The notes under the pieces are model-generated. The model was not told where the DNA came from. It made no database searches and saw nothing but the letters and a program-made list of their open reading frames with translations. The translations under genes and the position numbers were made by a program. From contig CAIRWP010000301.1 of NCBI GenBank assembly GCA_903882335.1, positions 1 through 23,116 of the forward strand: 23,116 nt of DNA. The letters run 5' to 3'. Within the stretch, counting starts at the first letter, position 1. Each line of letters opens with the position of its first letter. Shown piece after piece: positions 16,306-23,116 of the stretch. Origin of the DNA: an uncultured Opitutia bacterium. Its GTDB lineage: Bacteria; Verrucomicrobiota; Verrucomicrobiia; Opitutales; UBA953.

Positions 16306-17382
16306 CTAGAAGGGCACCTGCTCGACAATCTCCAGCCCGTAGCCGCCGAGGCCCACGACCTTCCGCGGGTTGTTTGTGATCAGGCGGATGCGGCGCAGGC
16401 CGATGTGCGAGAGGATTTGGGCGCCGATGCCGTAGTCGCGCGTATCCATGCGCCCGAGCCGGATGCCGTCCGCGTCGGCCTGCAGGCCGCCATGGGGCTG
16501 GTCGACGTGGACGACCACGCCGCGGCCGGCCTTGGCCACGGCCTCGAAGCTGGCGGCGAGCGAGGAGCCTGCGCCGAACTCGGTGCCGCGGAAGAGGTCG
16601 CCCAGCACGTTGGCGCGCTGGACGCGGACGAGGGTCGGCGACGCATCGGGCTGGCCGCGGACGAACGCGAGGTGCTGGCGGCCGTCGGGGAGCGAGCGGT
16701 AGACCCGCAAGGTGAAGTCGCCCCAGGCCGACGGGAAGGGGCGTTCGGCGAGGAGCTCGACGAGCTTTTCGCGGCGGTGGCGGAACTCGATGAGCTGCGC
16801 GATGGAGACCATGCGCAGGCCGAACTTCCGCTTGAGCTCCACGAGTTCGTGCAGGCGCGCCATCGAACCGTCCTCGTTCAGGATCTCGCAGATCACGCCG
16901 CTCGGGTGCAGGCCCGCGAGCGTCGCGAGGTCCACCGCGGCCTCGGTGTGGCCGGCGCGCTGGAGCACGCCGCCCGGGCGGGCTAGCAGCGGGAAGATGT
17001 GGCCGGGCTGGACGAGCGCCTCCGGCTTGGCGGCCGGGTCGGCGAGGATGGCGATCGTCTTGGCGCGGTCGTAGGCGGAGATCCCGGTGGTGATGCCCTC
17101 GGCCGCGTCGACGGAGACGGCGAAGGCCGTGCGCTGCGATTCGCGGTTCTCCGGGACCATCTGCGAGATGCCGAGGCGGCGCAGCTGGTGCTCGACGGTC
17201 GGCACGCAGATGAGGCCGCGCGCGTGGCGGATCATCATGTTGACGGTCTCGGGGGTCGCCTTGGCGGCGGCCATCACCAGGTCGCCCTCGTTCTCCCGGT
17301 TCTCGTCGTCCGTGACGATCACGAGCTTGCCCGCGGCGATGTCCGCCAGGGCGGCCTCGATGCTGTCGAAAGGATCGGACAT
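16306..17382 (-). CDS. ribBA: 3,4-dihydroxy-2-butanone 4-phosphate synthase with degenerate GTP cyclohydrolase II domain (RibBA-like)
   Basis: A 358-residue protein. Residues 1-205 are a complete DHBP synthase: DDENRENEGD (25-34), GITTGIS (96-102), RPGGVLQRAGHTEA (135-148) and GVICE (162-166). They convert ribulose 5-phosphate to the four-carbon riboflavin precursor. Residues about 206-358 align with GTP cyclohydrolase II, but the zinc motif is gone: the three Cys positions are Asn258, Phe269 and Ala271, with spacing preserved. The catalytic EGRGIGL loop reads DQPHGGLQ, and about 15 residues are missing after it. The C-terminal RDYGIGAQIL and TNNPRK are kept. The ATG at 17382 was chosen because MSDPFDSIEAAL is the usual start; the longer frame to 17601 runs into the preceding gene. 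Confidence 0.9.
   Translation of the reverse strand: MSDPFDSIEAALADIAAGKLVIVTDDENRENEGDLVMAAAKATPETVNMMIRHARGLICVPTVEHQLRRLGISQMVPENRESQRTAFAVSVDAAEGITTGISAYDRAKTIAILADPAAKPEALVQPGHIFPLLARPGGVLQRAGHTEAAVDLATLAGLHPSGVICEILNEDGSMARLHELVELKRKFGLRMVSIAQLIEFRHRREKLVELLAERPFPSAWGDFTLRVYRSLPDGRQHLAFVRGQPDASPTLVRVQRANVLGDLFRGTEFGAGSSLAASFEAVAKAGRGVVVHVDQPHGGLQADADGIRLGRMDTRDYGIGAQILSHIGLRRIRLITNNPRKVVGLGGYGLEIVEQVPF
16567..16623 (-). other. Eroded zinc-binding segment of the GTP cyclohydrolase II domain
   Basis: This segment codes for residues 254-272. The position-by-position equivalent of the VHSECLTGD...RCDCG motif reads VQRANVLGD...EFGAG, so every cysteine is replaced while Gly261-Asp262 remain. 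Confidence 0.85.
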
Positions 17383-17453
17383 GGGACGGGAGGGAGGTCG
17401 AATTTGTTGGCCGGCCCCGCCGGCGCAAGCGGGGAGATGCGTTCGCGGGACCG

Positions 17454-17473
17454 AAAAGCCCGCCCGAGCCTTT
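17454..17473 (-). terminator. Possible rho-independent terminator after the secreted-protein operon
   Basis: On the minus strand AAAGGCTC, loop GGGC and GGGCTTTT form an 8-bp stem with two G-T pairs, with the T-run in the 3' arm. It begins inside the TAA stop of the upstream gene and would separate that operon from ribBA. Confidence 0.4.
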
Positions 17474-18230
17474 ATTTCGCCGGTTCCGCCGCCGGCTTCG
17501 CCTTGGCTTTCGCCGCCTTGGCCTTGGCGGCCGCCGCGGGCGCCGCCGGCCTCGGGGCCGCCTTCATCGCCTCGGCGACCTTCACGCTGGCTTCCTTCCA
17601 TGAATCCTTGGGCTCGGCCTTGGCGCTCCAGATCACGAGGTGGCGGAAGGTGGCGGACTGGCCGGCGCAGGTGAAGCCGGGGTTGGCCTTCTCGGCCTTG
17701 AAGAGGTCATCGCGGCCGAACGCGCTGATCTTGCCGTCGATCGTCGCGACCAAGGTGTCGCCGACCATCTCGAGGACGACGCGATGCCAGGTGCCCGCTT
17801 CGAACTTCTCGGCCTGATGCAGGAAGAGCACCGACTTGTCGGGGCCGTCATGGTCGTGGTCGTCCTTCTGCACGCGCAGCGCCGTCGGCGTGATGAGCAC
17901 GCGGGCGACGTGCTCCTTCGCGTCGTTGATGCTCAGGGAGATCGACTTGGCCCCATCCAGGCGGAACTCGAACGCGGCGACGAAGTCCTGCAGCTTCGTC
18001 GGCACGCGGCCGGCGGCGCCATGGTTGTCGGCGGGCAGCTCCTCGACCCGGATGCCTTCGGCGGTCCGCTCCCACTTGCCTTTGGCGATCTTCCACTCGG
18101 CACCCTTGGCGTCCTTGAGCAGGGTATCCGCGACGATCTCCTTGTCCGGTTGGGCCAGAAGGGTGACGGGGGCTTCGGCGGCGCCCGACGGGGCGGCGAG
18201 CAGGATAAGGAGCGGGAGGAGTCGGAGCAT
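17472..18230 (-). CDS. Secreted DUF1080/LamG-like protein with Ala-Lys-Pro tail
   Basis: A 252-residue protein. The signal peptide MLRLLPLLILLAAPSGAAEA is followed by a beta-sandwich-like domain (about 25-220) and an Ala/Lys/Pro-rich tail (224-252) that may bind anionic surfaces. The block KGKWERTAEGIRVEE, FEFRLDGAKSISLSINDAKE and GTWHRVVLEMVGDTLVATIDG resembles 3-keto-disaccharide hydrolase-type (DUF1080) or concanavalin-like folds, in which GTWHxxxVxxxGxxxxxxxDG is a common signature. It is a clear paralog of the next gene upstream, from which it is separated by 56 bp; both lack recognisable catalytic residues. Role in glycan binding is inferred from fold only. Confidence 0.65.
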   Translation of the reverse strand: MLRLLPLLILLAAPSGAAEAPVTLLAQPDKEIVADTLLKDAKGAEWKIAKGKWERTAEGIRVEELPADNHGAAGRVPTKLQDFVAAFEFRLDGAKSISLSINDAKEHVARVLITPTALRVQKDDHDHDGPDKSVLFLHQAEKFEAGTWHRVVLEMVGDTLVATIDGKISAFGRDDLFKAEKANPGFTCAGQSATFRHLVIWSAKAEPKDSWKEASVKVAEAMKAAPRPAAPAAAAKAKAAKAKAKPAAEPAK

Positions 18231-18286
18231 GGGGATAGGATTGATACCCCGCCGGGCGGCGGAGGTTGCGGCGGGCGCGGGGCCGG

Positions 18287-18976
18287 TTATTTCGCCGGGG
18301 CCGGCTTGGCCAAGGTCTCCCGGCGGGCCTTCCAGTCGGCCTTCGGTTCGGGGCGCGCGGACCAGAGCGCGACGTTGCGGAAGGTAGCGGCGGCGCCGTC
18401 CACGGTGAAGCCCGGGCTGACCTTGGGTCCGCGGAAGAGCTCATGCGTCCCGACCGCCGTCACCTTGCCGTCGAGCGTCGCGACGAAGGTGTCGCCGACC
18501 ATCTCCACGACGAGCGAGTGCCAGGTGCCCGGGTCCAGCTTCACGGTTTCCGTCAGGTAGGTGATCGCCACGTCGGGGCCCTTCTTATCGCGGTCGTCCT
18601 TGCGGGCGGTGAAGCTGGTCGGCGTGATCAGCACGCGGGTCAGGTGCTCCTTCGGGTCGTTCACGGAGAAGTTGATCCCTTTCGCGCCGTCGAAGCGGAA
18701 CTCGCACGCGAAGGCGAAGTCGCCCAGCGGCTGGATCAGCCGGTTCACGGCGTTGTGCTTGTCGGCCTCGACCTCCTCGGCCCGCAGGCCGTCGGGGCGC
18801 CGCTCCCATTTACCCTTGGAGGAAAGCCAGCGCCCCATCTCCCCGCCCGCGGTCAGGCTATCGACCACGAGGGGTGCGAGCGGTTGCGCCAGCAAGGTGG
18901 CCGGCGGCGTCGGCGCGGGCTTGGGGTCGGCCGCGAGCAACGGGGCGGCGAGGGCGAGCAGGAGTAGGTTTCTCAT
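18287..18976 (-). CDS. Secreted DUF1080/LamG-like protein, paralog of the downstream gene
   Basis: A 229-residue protein with signal peptide MRNLLLLALAAPLLAA. It shares with its neighbour the blocks KGKWERRPDGLRAEE, CEFRFDGAKGINFSVNDPKEH, RVLITPTSF, GTWHSLVVEMVGDTFVATLDGK and the ending LWSARPEPKADWK, but lacks the long Ala/Lys/Pro tail. The ATG at 18976 overlaps the stop of the large secreted protein by 4 bp (ATGA), indicating translational coupling. A much longer frame upstream (to 20536) is an Arg-rich shadow of that gene and was discarded. Tandem duplication is the simplest origin. Function unknown; envelope or extracellular location follows from the signal peptide. Confidence 0.7.
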   Translation of the reverse strand: MRNLLLLALAAPLLAADPKPAPTPPATLLAQPLAPLVVDSLTAGGEMGRWLSSKGKWERRPDGLRAEEVEADKHNAVNRLIQPLGDFAFACEFRFDGAKGINFSVNDPKEHLTRVLITPTSFTARKDDRDKKGPDVAITYLTETVKLDPGTWHSLVVEMVGDTFVATLDGKVTAVGTHELFRGPKVSPGFTVDGAAATFRNVALWSARPEPKADWKARRETLAKPAPAK

Positions 18977-21444
18977 TCGTAGGTGAGTTGGCAGGTGAGG
19001 TCGGCGTCCTTGTTCGAGACTGCGCGCGCCCAGTAGGCGTTGAGGCCGTCGGGTAGTTTCTCGTGGATCCGTTCGCCCGGCTGCAGGCGGAACGTGCGCC
19101 ACGGCGCGAAGCGGCCGTCGCCGGCCGCGTCGAGCTCGAGCGTGATGCGCACGGTGTCGTCGGAATGGTTCTCGAGGGACAGCGTCTTGCGGTCGTAGCC
19201 CGTCATCAGGAAGGGGTCGGACGGGACGTCGGCCTGGGCGGCGCTCTTCGCCCACGGACCACCATGCCCGCGCGGCTTGCCGAGTTTCCAGAGGTCGTCG
19301 GCGGCGCCCACCCACACGGCGGCCGCGCCGTCTTCGGAGCGAATCACGTGGCGGTTGGTCGCGCCCGCGGCCGGGTCGAGGCCCGAGAGGACCAGCAACC
19401 CGCGGTAGGAACAGTAGTCGTGCACGGCGAGGTCGCTCGTGGCGACGGGCCGCAGCCGCGCCGCGCCGCCGGCGTTGAGCGCGGGCAGTTCGTAGAAGGT
19501 GCCGTGGGCCTGCAGGAGGTCGCGCTCGGTGCAGACCTCGCGCGCCTTGCGCAAGGCGCCGGCGGTCAGCATGGCGTCGTGGGCCGTGTCCTGCGATCCC
19601 GCGCGCGGCAGGCGCCAGCGGCGGCCGCCTTCGGCGAGGATCACCGATGCCGCGTCGACCGAGAGGACGCCCGCGGGGATGGGCGTCTGCTTGGCGACGA
19701 ACTCGGTCACCTTCGGGTCGGCCTGCCTGACTAATTTCATCTCGGCGGTCAGCTCGTAGGCCGTGTCGGTCTTCGTCCCGCCGGCCGTGACGTCGGCGGG
19801 GAGGACGGAGAGCGTGCGCAGGTTGCCGCCGCGCGTGAGCAGGAAGGCGCCGCGCCGCGTGGGGGCCGCCGCCTCGGCGAGCCCGGCGAAGAGCGGGTCG
19901 CGCTCCGTCCCGCGCGGGTCGGCCGCCGCATACTGGAACTGCGCCGTCGCCTTCGCCTGGTCGCGGTCGGAGACCACGCGGATCCAGGCGCCGGCTTCCT
20001 CGGCGGGGAATTGCAGCCACTCGCCGGCGATGCCCGCCGCGACCGGCACCTCGCGCAGGGCCGTCCACTGGCCGTCGCCCCGGCGGTCGACCTCGAGGGT
20101 GAAGCGGGTCGCGGCCGCGCCGTCGTGACCGAGGAACAAAGCGCGCTTGGCGAAACCCGCGAAGAGGAAGGCGTCCGACGCGACCCCGGCCTTCACCGGT
20201 TCGTCGACCCACACGCCGCCGCGACCTAGCGCGGGACCAAGCTTCTGCGTGGCGTCGAGCGGCGTGAACCACAGGTTGGACTGCGACTGTCCGGGCGCGC
20301 CGAGGGTGCCCTTGGCCGCGCGCTTGTTGAGGAACTCGGACTTCGCCGTGTCGTCGCAACCGAAGACGAGCCGGTCCTGCCAGCGCGTGAAGTCGCCGAT
20401 GACCTTGAGGTAGGCGGAGCGCGGCGCGAGGCCGGCGGACTGCTTCGCCGTGAAACCGGCGGGGAAGGTCCAGAAGAGGCCGTGCATCGTCATCAGGCGC
20501 GAGCCTCCCTCGCCAATGTCGCGGATACGCGGCCACTCGGTGTTCCAGCCATGGGCGCCGTCATAGGAGTGGCTGCCCTTGGGCAGGCGGAAACTCGTCC
20601 ACTTGCCGTCCTCCATCACCATCAGGATGAGCGAGCGGAAATCCCAGCCGATGGTCCAGAGGGGGTCCTTCGCCGGGTCGGCGTTGCCGGTCAGGCCGCC
20701 CGGACCGGTGACTTCGGTGAACTGGTTGCGGCGGATGAGCGACCAGTTGCCTTCGCCGTTGAACGAGCCGAGGCCGCCGCTGACGGTGGCGGGGTCGGTG
20801 CGCGCGGTGGGCGTGTTCTCGCCGTTGTTCGCCAGGATGACCTGGCCTTGGCCCGAGTAGAGTCCTTTGCCGTGGTAGCCGGGCAAGGTGGAGGTGATCG
20901 TCGCCGGGTCGGTCTCCGCGGTCTGTCCCGGCTTGGGCTTGTTCATGATCTCCTTGATCAGGCCTTTCACGGCGAGCGTGCGCACGTCGACTTCATAGAG
21001 TCCGTCCTCCATGGTTGCGAAGTAGACCTTGTTCGCGGGGTCGGTCAGGTGACGCGCGTTGCCCGTGAGGCGGCCGGGCATCAGCTTCGGCGGGATGACG
21101 CGGACCTTCCGTTCGGCGTCGATGAAGTACGGGCCGATGATGAGCTGGTTCGATTCCCGATGGATCAGGCGGTTGGCTGGCGTCCCGCCGACGCTCTCGG
21201 GTCGCACCACCAGCTCCAGGTCCGGGGTGATCTCGTAGAGCTTGTCGCTCGAGCCGAACGGTTGGTGCGGAGCGTAGGTGATGACCCAGAGGCGGTCGGC
21301 CCACGGCACGACGGCGCCGGTCCCGCATTCACCCTCGTTGTTGAAATAAGCCAGGCTCGGGTAGATGCCGGACCACTCGGCGGGGGCGGCGACGAGGGTG
21401 AGGGTCGTCGCCGCGGCGGCGAGCCGGAGGAAAGCCGGGAGCAT
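18973..21444 (-). CDS. Large secreted protein of unknown function with a repeated C-terminal module
   Basis: An 823-residue protein. The N-terminal signal peptide (about 1-20) is followed by a region resembling a beta-propeller: strand repeats such as WADRLWVITY, SSDKLYEITPDLE, NKVYFATMEDGLYEVDVRTL and DRLVFGCDD (about 23-400). Residues 408-505 and 728-822 are two copies of a module of about 95 residues, each with SD(A/P)FL near its start, a FTLEVD/ITLELD strand followed by GDG, and W(I/A)R(V/A)VS(D/N) near the end. Between them lies another propeller-like part. I do not recognise a named family, although proteins of this type occur in Planctomycetes and Verrucomicrobia. It heads an operon with the two DUF1080-like genes and may be involved in handling extracellular carbohydrate (inference). 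Confidence 0.55.
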   Translation of the reverse strand: MLPAFLRLAAAATTLTLVAAPAEWSGIYPSLAYFNNEGECGTGAVVPWADRLWVITYAPHQPFGSSDKLYEITPDLELVVRPESVGGTPANRLIHRESNQLIIGPYFIDAERKVRVIPPKLMPGRLTGNARHLTDPANKVYFATMEDGLYEVDVRTLAVKGLIKEIMNKPKPGQTAETDPATITSTLPGYHGKGLYSGQGQVILANNGENTPTARTDPATVSGGLGSFNGEGNWSLIRRNQFTEVTGPGGLTGNADPAKDPLWTIGWDFRSLILMVMEDGKWTSFRLPKGSHSYDGAHGWNTEWPRIRDIGEGGSRLMTMHGLFWTFPAGFTAKQSAGLAPRSAYLKVIGDFTRWQDRLVFGCDDTAKSEFLNKRAAKGTLGAPGQSQSNLWFTPLDATQKLGPALGRGGVWVDEPVKAGVASDAFLFAGFAKRALFLGHDGAAATRFTLEVDRRGDGQWTALREVPVAAGIAGEWLQFPAEEAGAWIRVVSDRDQAKATAQFQYAAADPRGTERDPLFAGLAEAAAPTRRGAFLLTRGGNLRTLSVLPADVTAGGTKTDTAYELTAEMKLVRQADPKVTEFVAKQTPIPAGVLSVDAASVILAEGGRRWRLPRAGSQDTAHDAMLTAGALRKAREVCTERDLLQAHGTFYELPALNAGGAARLRPVATSDLAVHDYCSYRGLLVLSGLDPAAGATNRHVIRSEDGAAAVWVGAADDLWKLGKPRGHGGPWAKSAAQADVPSDPFLMTGYDRKTLSLENHSDDTVRITLELDAAGDGRFAPWRTFRLQPGERIHEKLPDGLNAYWARAVSNKDADLTCQLTYE

Positions 21445-21492
21445 CCGACGACTTTTTCGTCTTCGCCGGCCGTGGGCAAGCCTCGACCGGTC

Positions 21493-23109
21493 CTAGGCCA
21501 GCGCGAACCAGGCCAGTAGCAAGCCGGCAGGTATTCCCAGCAATCTCGCCGCCGAACGGGACTCCGCCTGCGCGAGAAAACAGGCGACGAGGAGCAAGGC
21601 ACCGATGGCGCCCGCGGTCGTCGAGACCCGCTCGCCGGTCAGGTCGGGCCAGGGCACCTCCGCCGCGAGACCCGCCAACGCCGCCATGCCGTCGAGGGCC
21701 GCCGCGGCACCGCCGTTGAGCCAGCGTGCGACCGGCAGCAGCGGCGGCCAGACGCTCAGCGCGGTCGAAGCCATGCCCAGCACCAACGGCACCTCCGACA
21801 GCGGTACCAGGATGAGATTCACGAGCAGGCCGCCAGCGGAAGCATGTCCGAAGTGCGCCAACGTGAGCGGCGCGCCGGCGATCGTCGCGGCGCAGGAGAT
21901 GCAGAGCCCCGCCCGGAGGAAGCGCCGTGCCCGCCAGCGCCAGCGCCGCGCGAACCCCACGGCGCCGGGCGGGGTCAGCCGCTGCGCGATCGTCGGCGCG
22001 GTGGCCAGTTCCGCCGCGGGCGCGCCCGCCGCGAGGATCGCCAGCACCGCCGCGTAACTCAATTGGAAGCCCGCGTCGCCCACCGCGCCCGGGTCGAGCA
22101 GCAACGTCGCCGCGCAGGCCAGCGCGAGCGATTGGAGGCCGGGGGTGTCGCGCTCGCCGACCCGTCCCGCCCAGACGAACGCGGTCATGATCCAAGCGCG
22201 CACGGCGGAAGGTGAGGCGCCGGTGACCTGCACGTAGAGCCAGAGTGCTGCGAGCACGGCGAGGCCCGCCGGGATGGCCGGCAGCCGGAGGCGACGTGCG
22301 GTCCAGAGCAGGGCCGCGGCCATCCCGGCGATGTGCAGCCCGCTGATGGCGAAGAGGTGGAGCGTGCCGGTGACGCCGAAAGCCTCCTTCGCTTCCGTCG
22401 GTAGCAGCGCCGTCCGTCCCAGCATCGTCGCCGCGAGCAGCGCCCCACCGTCCGGGTCCGCCCACGGCAGTTCGCGCAGCCAGGCTTCCAGGAGCCGCCG
22501 TCGCGCCTGGCACCAGCGGCTGAAATCCGGCGCGGGCGCGAGCTCGCCGAGGATGCGGCCGCCGTTGAGCCGGAGGCTGGCCCCTTGCGAGCGGACCCAG
22601 GCGTCGTAGCCTTCGGGGTCGGTCGGGAGGTTCGAGACGTGTCCGGAGATCTTCAGTTCGGCGCCGTCCGCCGGCGTCGGCCCGCGGACCGAGAGCGCGA
22701 GTCGCCGCCGGAAGAGGCGGTCGTCGCGGTCCGTCACCCAGCCGAGGCCGGTCCAGCCTTCACCGTCCCGCCTTTCCTGGGCGCGTTCGATCCGCACGGA
22801 GAGTTCGACGAAGGGTCGGCGCAGCTCGACCGGCCCGGGCGGAGGGGTGCGCGCCTGATGCCAAGCCGCCCCGAGCAAGACGGCGGCGAGGGCGAGGGCG
22901 GCGAGGGCGAGAGGAGCGCGAGCGACGGCCCAGGCGCCGAGCACGAGGGCGCACGCCCCGCCGAGCAGCATCGCGCCGGCTTCCGGTCGCCAGGCTTGAT
23001 CGAGCGCGCATCCTAACAGGAGCGGCAGGGCCAGCCAGAGCGCAGGGGCGTGGCCGAAGCGAGGAAGGTTCAGCCCGGGGTCGGGCGCCAGGGGGTCGAG
23101 CCGTGCCAT
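21493..23109 (-). CDS. comEC: ComEC/Rec2-family competence membrane protein lacking the nuclease domain
   Basis: A 538-residue polytopic membrane protein. The N-terminal hydrophobic block (about 22-85) and OB-fold-like DUF4131 region (about 95-190) are followed by the Competence domain, with the signature GVTGTLHLFAISGLHIAGM (245-263) and further membrane segments. In the DNA-uptake channel ComEC the protein usually continues into a metallo-beta-lactamase-like domain (total 700-800 residues); here the frame ends after a final membrane segment with a TAG at 21493, and the following gene is unrelated. Translocation of single-stranded DNA is the family role. The ATG at 23109 is 7 bp from the window edge and the frame is still open there, so a longer N-terminus cannot be excluded. 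Confidence 0.85.
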   Translation of the reverse strand: MARLDPLAPDPGLNLPRFGHAPALWLALPLLLGCALDQAWRPEAGAMLLGGACALVLGAWAVARAPLALAALALAAVLLGAAWHQARTPPPGPVELRRPFVELSVRIERAQERRDGEGWTGLGWVTDRDDRLFRRRLALSVRGPTPADGAELKISGHVSNLPTDPEGYDAWVRSQGASLRLNGGRILGELAPAPDFSRWCQARRRLLEAWLRELPWADPDGGALLAATMLGRTALLPTEAKEAFGVTGTLHLFAISGLHIAGMAAALLWTARRLRLPAIPAGLAVLAALWLYVQVTGASPSAVRAWIMTAFVWAGRVGERDTPGLQSLALACAATLLLDPGAVGDAGFQLSYAAVLAILAAGAPAAELATAPTIAQRLTPPGAVGFARRWRWRARRFLRAGLCISCAATIAGAPLTLAHFGHASAGGLLVNLILVPLSEVPLVLGMASTALSVWPPLLPVARWLNGGAAAALDGMAALAGLAAEVPWPDLTGERVSTTAGAIGALLLVACFLAQAESRSAARLLGIPAGLLLAWFALA

Positions 23110-23116
23110 GCGCGCA

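Noticed and set aside
17383..17601. N-terminal extension of ribBA, and a possible FMN riboswitch ahead of it
   Set aside because: The extension runs into the preceding gene. The intergenic gap is only 89 bp, part of it a terminator-like stem, and no FMN-aptamer conserved segments are visible.
18977..20536. Long upstream extension of the 18287-18976 frame
   Set aside because: The extension is Arg/Pro-rich and lies inside the large secreted protein in another frame; a signal peptide begins exactly at the ATG at 18976.
21447..21461. Small stem-loop just before the start of the large secreted protein
   Set aside because: A five-base-pair stem with an A-rich loop is within chance expectation, and no regulator is known to bind it.

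Overview
The window is a very GC-rich, almost fully coding stretch of a bacterial chromosome. Gene content suggests a PVC-group bacterium, most likely Verrucomicrobiota (Opitutales-like). This is inferred from the secreted DUF1080-like paralogs, the GldA/F/G-DUF4340 export cluster, the variant riboflavin enzymes and the base composition; there is no rRNA to confirm it. No phage, insertion sequence, tRNA, rRNA or CRISPR was seen, and no gene-free stretch exceeds about 100 bp.

Layout. (1) Positions 1-9698 hold one long minus-strand run. Read in transcription order it is a membrane-anchored TPR-like protein, an ABC ATPase, an ABC-2 permease, a GldG-like auxiliary protein, a DUF4340 protein, an AsmA-like envelope protein, accB, and accC (cut by the window edge). 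Gene junctions overlap by up to 4 bp or are separated by at most 7 bp, except for a 64-bp gap before accB and 16 bp before accC. (2) Positions 9799-11966 carry the only plus-strand genes: a phosphohexomutase and a small lipoprotein. (3) Positions 11969-23109 are again all minus strand: comEC (membrane part only), a large secreted protein, two secreted paralogs, ribBA, ribH, a nusE-nusB fusion, ftsY, aroB, and an N-formylglutamate-amidohydrolase-like lipoprotein.

The most striking item is the gene at 14932-15702, in the usual nusB position next to ribH. It is a single open frame. Residues about 10-96 are a ribosomal protein S10 (NusE) domain, joined by a short Ala/Pro/acidic linker to a complete NusB domain (about 113-250). 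NusB and S10/NusE are the two partners of the boxA-binding heterodimer in transcription antitermination, so the gene appears to encode the complex as one chain. The S10 domain has lost about 10 residues in exactly the loop that anchors S10 in the ribosome, which suggests a dedicated, non-ribosomal NusE. I do not know of a description of such a fusion and could not search for one.

The riboflavin genes are also unusual. RibBA has an intact DHBP synthase half, but its GTP cyclohydrolase II half has lost all three zinc cysteines and the catalytic arginine loop. RibH has replaced two conserved active-site aromatics. Other oddities are a ComEC lacking the metallo-beta-lactamase domain, a 24-bp in-frame tandem duplication in the ABC ATPase, and two convergent genes whose stop codons form one 8-bp palindrome.
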